NCBI GenBank assembly: GCA_922989275.2
Contig: OV277869.1
Span: forward strand, 40,036,189-40,100,188
Direction of reading: 5' to 3'
DNA: 64,000 nt
Source of the DNA: Gari tellinella
Lineage: Eukaryota > Mollusca > Bivalvia > Cardiida > Psammobiidae
Of the stretch, positions 21,070 through 32,179 are shown piece by piece. Position 1 is the stretch's first letter. Each line of letters starts with the position of its first letter. The notes beneath the pieces were generated by a model, which searched no databases, had not been told where the DNA came from, and saw only the letters and a program-made list of their open reading frames with translations. The position numbers and the translations under genes were made by a program.

Positions 21070-22001
21070 TTTTTTATTTTCTATTTGTTTCTTTCTTTCA
21101 TTGTTTCGTCCTTTCATAAAGAGCAGTTGAGGAAAGATCGATTGATAATATGATTTCCTCCTTTCTCCCTGTCTCTCTTACTCGAAAAGCAGTAATAGAT
21201 AGATATATTAATACGGTGAATATTTATATTTTAAACATTGTCATGTTCTTTCGGTTCAGTTAATCTACCTATGTAATAGGCACGTTTTGCGACGAAAAAC
21301 AGGGTAAGCGACTATTCCGTCGATTTTCACGTTTTGACGTTACGGCAATTGGTATCAATACCGTGCGTAACGTCATTGTATCATCAACTCGTTTATTAAA
21401 AATGATAATGAATGAGCACTCATGTAAGATCCTCTATATAATAACAATAATGATAATGATGGCGTTATTACCTCAAGATGAGGAGAGCATTGAACGTGTA
21501 GATGTATGCAAGTTAAGCAGAAACAGAAAATAAATCATTACACAAAACAAACTTATATTCACAGCATATATACATGACAACAATTGACATAGAACCACAA
21601 AGAGTAAAATTGTGAAAATGTGCAATAACATGACTATATGTTTATATTAGCACACATATACGTTCAATTCAAAATGTATAATACTTATAAAAGTACGTTT
21701 TCTTTCACATCCTTGAATCATGATAGGGGTTAATTTCACGTTGCCAGATCTGAAGCAACGTCATTTCAATATACATAAAAATAATAAATATTTAAACAAA
21801 CATCAATGTATGTGTATCATACATGTACATAACAATGGCGTGCATCTCTGTGAGTCCTATTGATATAAAAGCCCTAGTAAGTCCATAATGATGTTTTAAA
21901 TTTAACGCCTTCACCTCTTTACTCCGAGTTCAATAAATATTTGAAAATAGTTCATTAGTCAAAATATCTAAAACTGAGAATTGAGATTGAAAAGCAGACG
22001 A
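21070..22001. other. No gene recognised
   Basis: AT-rich DNA with a short ATAATAACAATAATGATAAT tract near 21,440. Nothing coding is supported. The end of the stretch, AAAAGCAGACGAC, resembles the interior of MITE B and borders the next transposon. Confidence 0.4.
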
Positions 22002-22158
22002 CAATTCGCCCTATAAGAGCCGAAAGGGCTCATCTGCATTTTTTTGTGTTTTCGAGAAAATGAAGAAACAAACCTTGAATCATATTATAAAATCAGTCGT
22101 TCTATGAATTCGGTTAACTTTATTTCTACAAACACATATAGCCAACAAAATTTAAATG

Positions 22159-23098
22159 TACGAGGGGTGTTCAAATAGTTTTGATACTGGATCAATAACT
22201 TCAATATAATGATTCCAACATGTATGTGTGATATATCATTTGAAAGAGCAATCATTCGCCTACACGATGGTATAATACACGATAAGATCACATATCTCGA
22301 TGAGTCACCAAATGAACCTAAATGACCCCTACTCGAGGACACTGGAACATAGCACTTTTTAGACATTACTTTTTGACGTAATAACTTCTTAAAGAGTACA
22401 GTTTCCTGATTATTTTGGGAAATAATATCAGTTTCTGTCTAAATGTAATAAAATTGTATTTCTATTGAAAGGGTAAACTGTATAAAATCTTATTTTTTTC
22501 AAAATCAACATTTCTTATTTTGCTTATGACAAAAGTGGACATGTTTTTTCGAACGCTATGAAAATGTTCTAGATCAGTATATCTACATTTTGATTTTAAA
22601 ACATGAAACCATTTTTCAATGGCTTCAACTATAGCCTGGTTTAATAATGAAAAAGAGAGTTTGTAGTTTCCCTAACTACTTTTATACATAACAGGAGATC
22701 ATTGTTTATTGTATTTTCAGTACGTATTTAGAATTAGCTCTAGTTTTGATATTTGATATAATAATAACATTTAAAACTGTGTAGTGTTTGCATAATTGTC
22801 TTATTTTATTGACAGAAAATATCATAAAATTATTCAAAATAATAAAGCCGTAATGATAATTATAGTATCAAATTGTGTTTAGAAAATTAACTCAAATATA
22901 CACAAAAAAGGTCAAGTGTCCTCGAGGAGGGGTCATTTAGGTTTATATTGGGTCTAATCGAGTAATGCTATCTTATCGTGCATGATATCAACGTGTCGGC
23001 AAAGAATGGATCTTTAACATGATATATCACACATGTATTTTGCACTTATAATACTGAAGATATTGATCCAGTATCAACATTTTTGAACTACCATCGTA
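22159..23098. mobile_element. Mariner-type MITE nested in element C (left arm)
   Basis: TACGAGGGGTGTTCAAATAG opens the element and the complement, ending GAACTACCATCGTA, closes it. About 190 bp of each end pair with each other (GATACTGGATCAATAAC / GATATTGATCCAGTATC; CCTCGAGGA...GGACACTTG type blocks). TA at both ends and the CGAGGGGTGTTCAAA terminus are typical of Tc1/mariner elements. The ~550-bp middle has no recognised frame. Confidence 0.7.
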
Positions 23099-23663
23099 TA
23101 AAGGAAATCTGGTAAAAATGTTGTTTATTGCCTTAAATGGCAATTTCTGTAGATGAGCCCTTATGGCTCAAAAATGTTTTTCTCATTACATGTCAAAAAT
23201 CCAGAGCCATAAGGGCTCAAGTGGAATTTACAGTTGAAACATTTTTAACTTAGTCTTAATTTGTTTGTTATTACATGAGAAATATTAAATATGGCTTAGC
23301 CGATTCATATGTGCATATATAACTGTCCTTCAAAGGTCCTCATGTTACTCACTAAAAAACGTCACTATCTTCATTTTCTTCCAAATGTCTGGCTCTTGAA
23401 GACGGTTCTTAATCACCCTACTTGCCCTTAGATCATCAAAAAAGGTCTATACAAAGAAGGAATAATAAGGCTGTTACACATACAAACAATATAATTTTTC
23501 TTTTCATCCAAAACTGGTAAGGAATCCTGATATTTTGAAGGCAGTGGTTCCAGACCGAAGTACCGATATTTTGAAGGCAGTGGTTTGAGACCTTCCTCTA
23601 GTCACGTTGCTGTCATTAAGTATTCGAAGGTTTTCCTCATGAAAACTTTCTTTTACTAATATT

Positions 23664-24230
23664 TCATTTGGAGGGTATTTTAACTTTTAGTACTTTGACT
23701 TGTAAGCAAGTCACTCTGTTCCCTTCTGTATCAATTTTGAAGCCTTTCAGTGCCCGCTTTGTATACTCCTTCAGATTCAAGAAATGTTCATAATGCATTG
23801 ACACAACCACATTATTATTGTTTATTCCTGGGAGCAATTTGGACAACAATTTCAAACTGATCAGGATGGAAAATGGAAGTTCCCTTTTTTGCGTGTTCTA
23901 TTGTCGAGTGCAAGGAGTCACATCCCATTTGGGTGTGACCAGACTCCAATAACTTTATTTGTATGTTCTCAATTGATGCACTAGCCATAACTGTGTGCAG
24001 CAATCCAGCAGTTAGATACTGGTTCCTGTTCTGTCCTAAGAACAACACTCTGAATATAACATAACATGCTTTATGGTAGGCTGGAGACCATTGATGTCCG
24101 TTATCAAGCATGGCCCTATTTCGGATGAACCTACCTGCCAATGTCTCTCATCCCATAGGTAGCAAGTACCTTTCTTGTAAGAAAGTGAAAACACTGTCAA
24201 ATTATAACAAATTAGTTTTCTTTTATAGCA
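23664..24230 (-). pseudogene. Decayed DDE-type transposase of element C (left arm)
   Basis: On the minus strand three frames must be combined: GTCYLWDERHWQVGSSEIG, then LYSECCS leading into GQNRNQYLTAGLLHTVMA, then LESGHTQMGCDSLHSTIEHA, then (new frame) VVVSMHYEHFLNLKEYT and IDTEGNRVTCLQVKVLKV. This order matches a family of uncharacterised eukaryotic transposase-like proteins with a WDE...RGSNE block, a SDNCxGQNKN block and a GHTQMxxDSxHSxIE block. The second catalytic Asp position appears as Glu (SECC). At least two frameshifts and the absence of an N terminus make it inactive. The family identification is from memory of motifs. Confidence 0.6.
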
Positions 24231-24369
24231 TACCTTGCTAACACTTGAGCAAGGCGTGTAAAACACGGATTGCTGATCTTTTACCGACTTGTTTGTCTTC
24301 GATGTTCGAATAGAACCTGATAATCTCCTGTGTTGTTACTTGCTGTAACATGTTGAATTAGTATTTTTT

Positions 24370-24700
24370 GTGTCACCTGCTGTAGACAGAGCTGACACTA
24401 AAGGGATCACTTTTCAGACGTCTGTCTTGTTCATCTGTCTGTCTGTCTGTTTTTGCGTCACGCTTCATAACTCCTGTTTTATTGAAGCTTTTAAGATGAA
24501 ACTTAATAACAAGTGGAAGTGTATTAAAAAGGGTCATACAAATTGCATCAATATTATGAGAGTTATTCTCCTTTTTTCAACGTTTTCTTTTCATGTTGAC
24601 TAAAAACTGCTATTTCACTGAAGATTTTGAAATGAAATTTCTTTTATGGAAAGCGAGTGTTAGACTAATGCTTGCTGGCAGGTGACAGACGTGTTCTGAG
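24370..24700. repeat. Repeat segment with (CTGT)n inside element C (left arm)
   Basis: TCACCTGCTGTAGACAG at one side and CTGCTGGCAGGTGACAGACG at the other enclose a (CTGT)n tract. It may be a small nested element. Mirror near 40,725-41,030. Confidence 0.35.
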
Positions 24701-26274
24701 GAACCCATCTATTTTCTGGATGGATGGATGCGATTGGTTTTACGGCACGGTGACACTGAATATGTTATATAGCGCGGATGAATGATGAGATGATGCAATG
24801 ATGATGAGGGATGATCACAATAATTTGTACAGAAATGTTGCAGAGCCATAAGGGCTCATATAACAATAAAGTTATAAAAATTAAATACCTTGACAAATCT
24901 AATCTAATCAAAACATTAGTCCATAATACATGCTTACTTTTCTGTCAATGCATTCTGTTGTTGTGTTAAATATTACAGTGAAAGAGTACATGTAATAATA
25001 TAAAACTGGTTAAAGCCATAAGGGCTCATCTGCAAAACAACAGATGACCATATTCCTTTGTTTCAGCTAGCATTTATGATTTTAACTAACTTGTACTGAT
25101 ACCAACCCTGTATATTTACACATTCAGCAGGAATCAGGTGTCAGACAACATTAATCAACCTATTAGTAGAGGCTGAACTGCAGTGAAAGCTGCAGATGAG
25201 CCCTTATGGCCCAGATGATAGAGCAGATGAGCCCTTCTGGCTCCATAAATGCTACAGTTTTGGAGATGGACCCTTATGACTTTGTCATATTTACCTACTT
25301 AAATATGCAAACTGATGTTAGATATTTTTACAGATGATACACCCTGATATTACCAATCAGAATGTACGGAAATGTCATTTTTGACCAAATATGAAGATGA
25401 GCCCTTATGGCTCTTATAGGGCGAATTGTTTGAATTTATGACGGCATATCAGTTACTGGTTAACACCAAGGCAATTATCAGCAAAGTGTATTGTTCAGTC
25501 AGTAGTTATCATTCTCTGAATAATTCATGCCTTTAAAAGGAAGATCAAATGTCAAAAGATACGAACACATATAAAACGAGCATGATTCGAAAAGACAATG
25601 ATCAATTTCTTAATATGAAAAGTAGTGGCTTTTAGTTCTCGATAAATGATGACACACCTGAAAGATGGCGGTGAGGACAAAATGTCTACAGGCCTTCATT
25701 CTAATTTGCCTTGGACTAGTGTCAAACTGTACGCCCTCCTTAAGAGGGTTGTTCGCGAAAGAAGAGCATTCTTTTTTTACCATACCTACACAACAGTTAT
25801 AAGCAGGTTAGTGGCTTATTTGTTTCGGCGTCTGAATTTGCTCCTACTTAGACAAAAACCAACAAATACATCAATTAATTTCATACACCCTGTTTACAAT
25901 GTTTTTGACTGCGATGCGTTTCGATTCTGATTCGTTTTAATTCAAAACGATATGTTCTTCCCGTTTGCATCATCACATTGTTTACTCATAGATCATCGAC
26001 GGAATGCTGCATACAGTATCTTAAGGATGATGTTTGTAAGTCGGTGAACTTTACTCCGAGCAATTGCACGTGCGAAATGAACAACAGAAACCCATTGGAC
26101 TTTCCATACAGCAGTGTTAAAACTACGACGAGTAAAGATTTGTATCACCGTATAGTAGGTATGGAAAATATTTATTTGAACTTAACTCATCCATCTTTAT
26201 AAAAAAAAAGGGTAGCAACGTTATAGTGGAGAAGTTTATTTCCATATAAACGCGATTTTGTGCAAAGCGCCATG

Positions 26275-26632
26275 TACAGTGCTCCCTTCTAATAACGGCC
26301 CTCTCAACAACAATTCACCCATACAACAACGCATGTCGCTATCCCCTAACAATACAACTTTGTCAAACCTTTTCACTGCTGCAATATCGTCTGCTAAAAT
26401 AGTCGTTTGCTGGTTTTCTCAAAGTTACAGTTGTTACATTTTGACAGACATTACATAATGGCGAGTGACAAACAGAATGAATCAAGATCATGCGCCGCGT
26501 AATGCGTTGTCTGATCTGGATTTAAACTGTTAGTAAATGTAATAAGGTTTCCCTCCATATAACAACTCCTACCGAACAACCGCCACAATCTTTGTCTACT
26601 ACCGGGTGTTGTTGTAGAGATTAAATACTGTA
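26275..26632. repeat. MITE B, copy B4 in intron 2 of the inner unit (left arm)
   Basis: Ends TACAGTGCTCCCTTC and TTGTAGAGATTAAATACTGTA; core GAATCAAGATCATGCGCCGC...GTCTGATCTGGATT. Mirror at 38,778-39,134. Confidence 0.75.
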
Positions 26633-26984
26633 CATACCACGTTGGTTCATTTTTTTAAACGTTAAAGAAGATCGTCGTTTCTATAAATATCAAGAACATT
26701 CTAATTTCGTTAAATGATAGTTTGGTTAGTTCAAGAACATTTAAGTGTTTTGTGGGCTTGTGGATGCCTTTTGCATAGGAGGCGGCGCCTATAGATCTGC
26801 TCTCCACGAATCAATTTGTTGCGTTACTTCAGTAATACAGTTATGAATGTTCCTTTCAGGGTACACATAATTCGTCTTAACAACCTCTTATATGGATAAA
26901 ACATATATACATACTAATAGAATGTTCATTTAATAGTAGAAATTATAGCAAATATAATGTTAATATAAGAAATGAACTTATTTT

Positions 26985-27070
26985 TTCGGCGTTTAAGCAA
27001 AATAACGACAGAAAATGATCGGCGAATTTGCCGATCATTTTCTGCCGTTTATTTTGCTTAAACGCCGAAA
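26985..27070. repeat. Near-perfect 86-bp palindrome beside the exon 3 acceptor (left arm)
   Basis: TTCGGCGTTTAAGCAAAATA and TATTTTGCTTAAACGCCGAA are the outer stems and AGAAAATGATCGGC / GCCGATCATTTTCT the inner ones, around an AATTT-type loop. It ends 33 bp before the start of the CTLD exon. Mirror at 37,418-37,502. Confidence 0.9.
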
Positions 27071-27693
27071 CAATTCAGCACATTTTTCTAAAATATACTT
27101 CAGACCCTTTTCCTCAGTCCTGGTCCCTGTTTCACGGTTATTGTTACCATATTGGAAGCCTACGGAGAACATGGGGTGACAGTCAAGCATACTGTTGGAC
27201 GCTTGGAGCTAATCTTAAAGATATAATTGATGCATATGAGAACATGTTTGTCTCTGCACTTGCTGCTGATGAACTTACAGAACATCTCATTTCCTGGATT
27301 GGGCTTGAAAATATCCACAGCATAACCCCATGGCAGTGGACAACAGGTAGGAAAATAGAATACGTGAATTTTAAACCGGGTCAACCAAGTGGAGGTGAAT
27401 AATGTGTTCAGTTACTTGGTGATCAATGGAATGACAGACGATGTCAATATCCCAATGCATGTGTTTGCAAGAAAAGACACTATTAACGCATTTATAAATG
27501 CCGAGTTGATTCTTCTACATGTATGCTTGTGTATTTGATAGGTCCATTTTTATTTAACCATTTAATGATCAAATTATTCGTGAGATGTTTACCTCTTCCT
27601 GCTTTATTGTCTTCTGCTTATGTATTGTTGTCTATAAGATACGATTCAAAGTTATATGCAAGGTTGTATGACTTGATTCATATCGTAAAGAGT

Positions 27694-27750
27694 ATCAAAC
27701 AGTTTGGGTCCTGATCAGACGCCGTCTGATCAGGACACAAACTGTTTGAA
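27694..27750. repeat. Compact core hairpin (left arm)
   Basis: CAAACAGTTTGGGTCCTGAT / ATCAGGACACAAACTGTTTG surround CAGACGCCGTCTG. It is the MITE core without the long flanks. Mirror at 36,742-36,797. Confidence 0.8.
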
Positions 27751-27879
27751 AACGTGCTTCATGGCGTCATTGAGAGTGAACGGGTTAAGGGGTTCCTGGT
27801 CTATTTATGAATTTCATTTCACTTTTTGTAGCAAATACGGTCAGCAAACAGGGAACTAGACTCATAGCTGACGCCTTAT

Positions 27880-28231
27880 TAGGTGGCGTCTTATCTAAGT
27901 ATAGGTAGCAAGCATCAAGGCACAGTGCAAGGCAAGACAAGAGAAAGATGATCATCACCAACTCAGCAGGTCTGAACAAGTTGTGATGATTAGACTCAGG
28001 TCAGGACATAACAGACTGATCGAACACATGTTCAAAAAGTTCAAACTGGCCTGTCCATGTGGTGAAGAAGGCGAGACAACAGAGCATGTTCTGCAGAGGT
28101 GCAAAAGACATGAACAGCAGAGGGCAGCGATATGGCCGTCAGGAACCCCACTTCACCAGAAACTGTATGGCGACGTGGAGGACCTGTGAAGGACAACACA
28201 GTTTATCTCTGCAGCCGGACTGACCGTGTAG
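27880..28231 (+). pseudogene. C-terminal fragment of a LINE ORF2 (left arm)
   Basis: The frame MIRLRSGHNRLIEHMFKKFK, then ACPCGEEGETTEHVLQRCKR and AAIWPSGTPL matches the extreme C terminus of RNase-H-bearing non-LTR retrotransposon proteins (R(T/S)GHNRL, CPCG...TEHVLQ(R)C...WP). It is preceded by a KMIITNSAGLNKL stretch ended by stops. A TGA in YGDVEDL, and a short deletion before ACPC relative to the right copy, show independent decay. Confidence 0.7.
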
Positions 28232-28646
28232 AGCGAACGAAAGAAGATCTTAGTATGCACTGTTCGCAGTGTCTTAGTTAGGGGGCGCTATGTACACATT
28301 GGTTACTTCACTAACCCCTTAAACACTAGACGGAATAAGTCTACATATAAGTATAGTCCAGTTCTTTGCTATTTAGTGTAGTTTTGCAATAAAGTGCAAA
28401 CTGGCAAACAGTACAGACACTGAACAGGCCAGATCCAAAAATGTACGAATCGGTTTCCTAACAGTTGAGGCAAAAAGCAAGATTGATCAGAATTTTGTGT
28501 AATTTGTTGTTGATGTGATCAATAGAATATTAAAGTGGTGTAATTTCAGCATTATGATTTACTGAACTAATTGAATACAACAACATGTTGCTCATCAAAT
28601 GCTCATAACATTATTAGTTTTATATACAATTTCTTTCCAAGATACG
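28232..28646. other. No gene recognised
   Basis: Sequence downstream of the LINE fragment, possibly its 3' UTR (GCAATAAAGTGCAAACTGGC near 28,385). Mirrored at about 35,840-36,247. Confidence 0.4.
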
Positions 28647-28745
28647 TGAATATCTATTCTCGGCTTAGGAAAATCATGTTACGCGAACGGCTCGGGTAAC
28701 ATGATTTTTCTCAGCCAGGAATCAATCCTCACGTACCCTGGATAG
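28647..28745. repeat. Hairpin near the inner end of the left arm
   Basis: ATTCTCGGCTTAGGAAAATC and GATTTTTCTCAGCC...AAT with ATGTTACGCGAA / CGGGTAACAT form the stem. The mirror lies at about 35,739-35,840. Each lies 100-150 bp from the arm-spacer junction. Confidence 0.75.
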
Positions 28746-29284
28746 AAACTGTATACCGAATTTATTATACTTCAAAGTTCATACGGTTTAAACGTTTTAG
28801 AAATAACTTTTTTAACCAATTTCGGTATTTACATAACATAACACAAATTACCCATCGGGCACCCAAAAACCAAAATCTTACTGAAGTAACATTATTCAAG
28901 TATTGAGTAATTGCCATTAATTGTTGTTTGGTGAACGTTTAATACTTTATTTCATGCTTTATTATTATTTATAATGATACTATAACCATTGAGACGAGTT
29001 CGTAATACTCATCAACATTATCCTTTATACCTAAATACAACACGGGCATGAACATTACAATAATGTGCGGTTGTAAACATACAAGCGCTTACAAGAAGAC
29101 GCAGATCATTCATCAGACGTCTGTCAAAAACCACGAATGAATAACAAACACTGTGTTAATCATTCGTGCAAAAACTCAAAATGACCTATACAATTTTATT
29201 TCATTTGTATTTTGGTTCAGATTAGTTCTTTTTGAAATTTTTAGTTAATATATAGAGTATTAGGTAATAAAACAGTTATTACAT

Positions 29285-29434
29285 GTGTGTTAGGGGAACA
29301 GTCAAAACTATTGGCCCTCGTTATCAGGGAAGACATTTCGAACTGTTGCCCTCGGCCTATCGGCCTCGGGCAACAATTCGAAAGTCTTCCCTGATACCTC
29401 GGGCCAATAGTTTTGACTGTTCCCCAAACACATT
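29285..29434. repeat. 150-bp foldback in the spacer
   Basis: GGGGAACAGTCAAAACTATT and AATAGTTTTGACTGTTCCCC are exact complements; further in, ATCAGGGAAGAC / GTCTTCCCTGAT and GTTGCCCTCGGCC / GGCCTCGGGCAAC continue the stem to a CTATC loop. One of the strongest hairpins in the window. Confidence 0.9.
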
Positions 29435-30249
29435 AAATAACTGTATACTGATACTACTGTAATAACTTGTTTCGAGTCGTAAGATGTACTTTAGCCTATT
29501 ACTTCATAGCCAATAGGTGACTACTTGTAGCGTGTTGAAAGTAAAGCAGATTGTGCCTTAATGGAGAAAAGAAAGATTGAAGGCGCAAAAAGACGTATTC
29601 AGGGGGTAAGTGGGCTGATGGGGTACGGATAATCGGGTAATATTGTTGTTATTATTACACATGTGTTATATTATGTCACGTTATTGTAACAGTGTGCATT
29701 TCTGTATATATATTTGACAAAAATGTTCTCCTTAATGGAGGCAATAAAGATATGAATGAATGAATAAATGGATGTTAGTATAACTTACCTTTATTTTATA
29801 GTTAAAACGTCCCTTGCCCATTTTTGACTTGAAACAAATAGAGGATAATTTGGGTTTTTTCGGTATAAGATATAAGCCACTCGTGAAAATATAACAGTCT
29901 GATGTTCACGAAATGGATTAAATTCGATCTTATACTGAAAAAATACAATTATTCTATTTATTTATGCTTTTAAGCCACTTTTTAAACGAAATTGTTCCAC
30001 AATTGTGAAAGCGATAGTACATTATTTACCCCGTGTTGAGCCCCAAGTTTACATCGAACACATTAACGAAACAGTTTCCCGTACGATGACGTCACTTATT
30101 TATTGATTTGACGTCATCCGAATTACGTCGTTGCTCCCGATTTTGGATTTGTGTTCTTCCGTTGAGTGGTTCGCGACAAATCGGACTGCCGGAATTTAAC
30201 GATAATACACGATTGACTACGATTTTTGGGGAGCCCTACGGGGAAAACG

Positions 30250-30312
30250 GCGATTGGTGATAATCCACTGCAGTGGATTACCAAGTGATAATCCACTGCT
30301 ATTTCGTGGTAA
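30250..30312. repeat. GTGATAATCCACTG short repeats
   Basis: TGATAATCCACTGCAGTGGATTACCA, two more GATAATCCACTG-type copies and GGTAATCCACCG lie within 65 bp in both orientations. Confidence 0.6.
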
Positions 30313-30547
30313 TCCACCGAAAAGCATAAATAAAAGAGATTGTTCGACGTAAGCGAAATCTGTAAATCTGCAGAAATACGAGTCAATCTGACTCAACCTA
30401 TTTACTGCACTTGTAATTTACAAACAGTTTAGGTCCTGCTAAGGTGGATCTTCAATATCCAAACAGTTTGACACTCAGTTTTATACTTCTCAATTTAAAA
30501 TACCTAAACGTGAAACCCTTCACTGCCTTACCCCGAGTACAGTAGTT

Positions 30548-30620
30548 ATTTGAAAACATTTGGATCTTGATCAGACGCCGCGTTACGCGGCGTCTGATCA
30601 GGATCCGTATTGTTTGACAC
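30548..30620. repeat. Core hairpin, isolated copy in the spacer
   Basis: TTTGGATCTTGATCAGACGC and GCGTCTGATCAGGATCC around GCGTTACGC; the MITE A/B core. Confidence 0.8.
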
Positions 30621-30970
30621 TCGTTTCAATATTTCTTAAGCCAAACACCTGGTTTTTAGAAATAGAAGAAGACGACAATTGTTTAAATTTGATGACGTCA
30701 TGGCAGTGAAGGAGTTAATGTCAGTTATAAAGCAGACGACATTTGCTTAAAGAGTATGGCGTCATGTCAATGAAGGGGTTAAACGATTTCCAGGTTCGGC
30801 AGTATCATATTTCATTACAAAAGTATAATTCACATTTTGCCCGAATAATCTTCTTTATCACCGAGTCGAAGAATATTGTCTGCTTTTAAGTACACATTGC
30901 CTATATCCAGGGCTACCATTTCTCCAGAATTTTCCGAAATCTTCGGATTTTTATCTTAACAGATTGTAGC

Positions 30971-31038
30971 TTAAAGCAGATTGAAAGTAAAGCAAACTGT
31001 GCCTTAAGGCGCAGTCTGCTTTTCTTTCAAAATGCTTT
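30971..31038. repeat. Foldback hairpin, family D copy 2
   Basis: TTAAAGCAGATTGAAAGTAA / CTTTCTTTCAAAATGCTTT with a GCCTTAAGGC loop. Confidence 0.7.
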
Positions 31039-31449
31039 GAGTGACCGCGCTTGAATAATAGAAACATTGAAAATCTTAAGATTTTTCAAAGTCAACTAAT
31101 GGCAGCCCAGTATATCTTTAGATGTAATATTAGTATGTTTCAAGTCGATATTTCTGCTTTCAAAATTTGTTTAATTTGGTATATAATGGTTTAATTTGTT
31201 TGAACGGAAATTCGAACTAAAGTTTTTTCCGTAGCTCTAAATAAATATGTCATTCTACGGAAAACATTTCAACAAGAATGACATTGGTTGATGAACATAT
31301 CCCGTTAAGCATTTAAAATTCTTAGCACAACAACACTTACGCTAGCATTGATAGAATGTTTGAATGATTAAATGTGTTGCTAAGTTGCGTTAATGTACAT
31401 ATCCAATAGAAAAAATAGTTTTTAAATATTAGCAGTTGTATCTGACAGC

Positions 31450-31512
31450 ATGCTGAAAGTAAAGCAGAATGCGCCTAAAGGCACATTCTGCTTTACTTTC
31501 AACCTGTTTTAA
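31450..31512. repeat. Foldback hairpin, family D copy 3
   Basis: GCTGAAAGTAAAGCAGAATG / CATTCTGCTTTACTTTCAAC with a GCCTAAAGGC loop. Confidence 0.8.
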
Positions 31513-32179
31513 GTAGTTAATTGTCTTCAAACTAGAAAAAGGATATGGAGTAACGAGTTAATGTCTAAATTTTCTTTGTTTATTTTTTTGATAGAAATTC
31601 CTATCACAATTAGAGTAGATTCAAACAATGGTTACCTTTACAAGCAGTGTAGAACAAGATCAAATATCCACTATATGAGCCCTCTGATCAGGGTATGTAC
31701 TGTTTGATATTGTCACTGGTCTATATTGTCATACTAAGATTGCAATATTAAAAGGTTCATAATATTTATACAAGAAAGGCCCAATATTATCATAAATACA
31801 TACAAGAGATTTTAGGGTTCGAAGGATTAATCAATTTAAGTATATCTTTTACGAAGCAGGACCTGTCATCAGCGTAGAACCTTATGCCACGCACTCAGGT
31901 TTCATTTTAAATGTTTCGCTATTATGGACAAACACTGCATTACCTTTAGACCGTCATTGTTTATCTATGATGAAATATTCCGACAAACACATATTGGGAT
32001 TCATTGTTATATCTAGACTCTCATAGGCTAAACAGTTGTTTTGTTATAAAAATACGATATCTGAACAGGGTACAGTGGAGACGATAAACCCGTCTACGTG
32101 TTAACTATTAAACACCATGCACACACGTTTGGGACAAGTATAGTTTTTCTTTTTTTAAAACATTTCCTTTACAGATACT

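Larger units (their letters stand above)
22002..25429. mobile_element. Element C: 3.4-kb DNA transposon with GAGCCATAAGGGCTC subterminal repeats (left arm)
   Basis: The two ends are inverted: CAATTCGCCCTATAAGAGCC at 22,002 and GGCTCTTATAGGGCGAATTG ending at 25,429, continuing with GAAAGGGCTCATCT / AGATGAGCCCTTAT. About eight more copies of the near-palindrome GAGCCATAAGGGCTC (or its complement) occur near 23,157, 23,200, 24,842, 25,014, 25,195, 25,227 and 25,398. Such subterminal arrays are typical transposase-binding sites. Inside are a nested mariner-type MITE and a broken minus-strand transposase. A mirrored copy fills 39,983-43,389. I cannot assign it to a named superfamily. Confidence 0.7.
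25665..27486 (+). pseudogene. PAN/apple-like + C-type lectin gene, inner unit, left arm (broken)
   Basis: The same three-exon plan as the outer unit: exon 1 25,665-25,806 (signal peptide MAVRTKCLQAFILICLGLVS), exon 2 25,992-26,158 (RSSTECCIQYLKDDVCKS), exon 3 27,104-27,486 (CTLD with WIGL, WTTGRKIEYVNFKPGQPSGG, WNDRRC, CVCKK). Three lesions are visible. A 7-T run in exon 1 leaves it one base short, so the frame runs into TAA before the splice site. The third Cys of exon 2 (CIQC in the outer unit) is Tyr, and the first CTLD Cys is Phe (DPFPQSW). TAA at 27,400-27,402 truncates the CTLD 27 codons early. The QPS in place of EPN suggests the ancestral protein already differed in ligand. Confidence 0.75.
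9725..28894 (+). repeat. Left arm of giant inverted repeat
   Basis: Nearly every feature here has a reverse-complement partner in 35,584-62,253. The sum of paired coordinates is about 71,977 at the outer edge, 71,546 across the outer lectin gene, 71,590 near 16.5 kb, 70,725 near 19.5 kb, about 65,390 from 20.6 to 26.5 kb and 64,480 at the inner edge, with each step explained by extra sequence in the right arm. The outer boundary falls just outside AAGCTTATACTTTAATTTTG and the inner one just after GAAGTAACATTA. Divergence is modest: three differences in 132 lectin-domain residues. Alternatives are two divergent haplotypes joined head to head in assembly, or a true inverted segmental duplication. 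Confidence 0.9.

Noticed and set aside
22002..25429. Repeated GAGCCATAAGGGCTC motifs as a CRISPR-like array
   Set aside because: Spacing is irregular (tens of bases to more than 1 kb), copies occur in both orientations, and the context is a eukaryotic transposon with inverted ends.
27523..27714. Hydrophobic frames at 27,523-27,714 and 36,777-37,046 as membrane proteins
   Set aside because: They run through the 3' flank of a pseudogene and into a MITE hairpin; the only conservation is that expected from the duplication.
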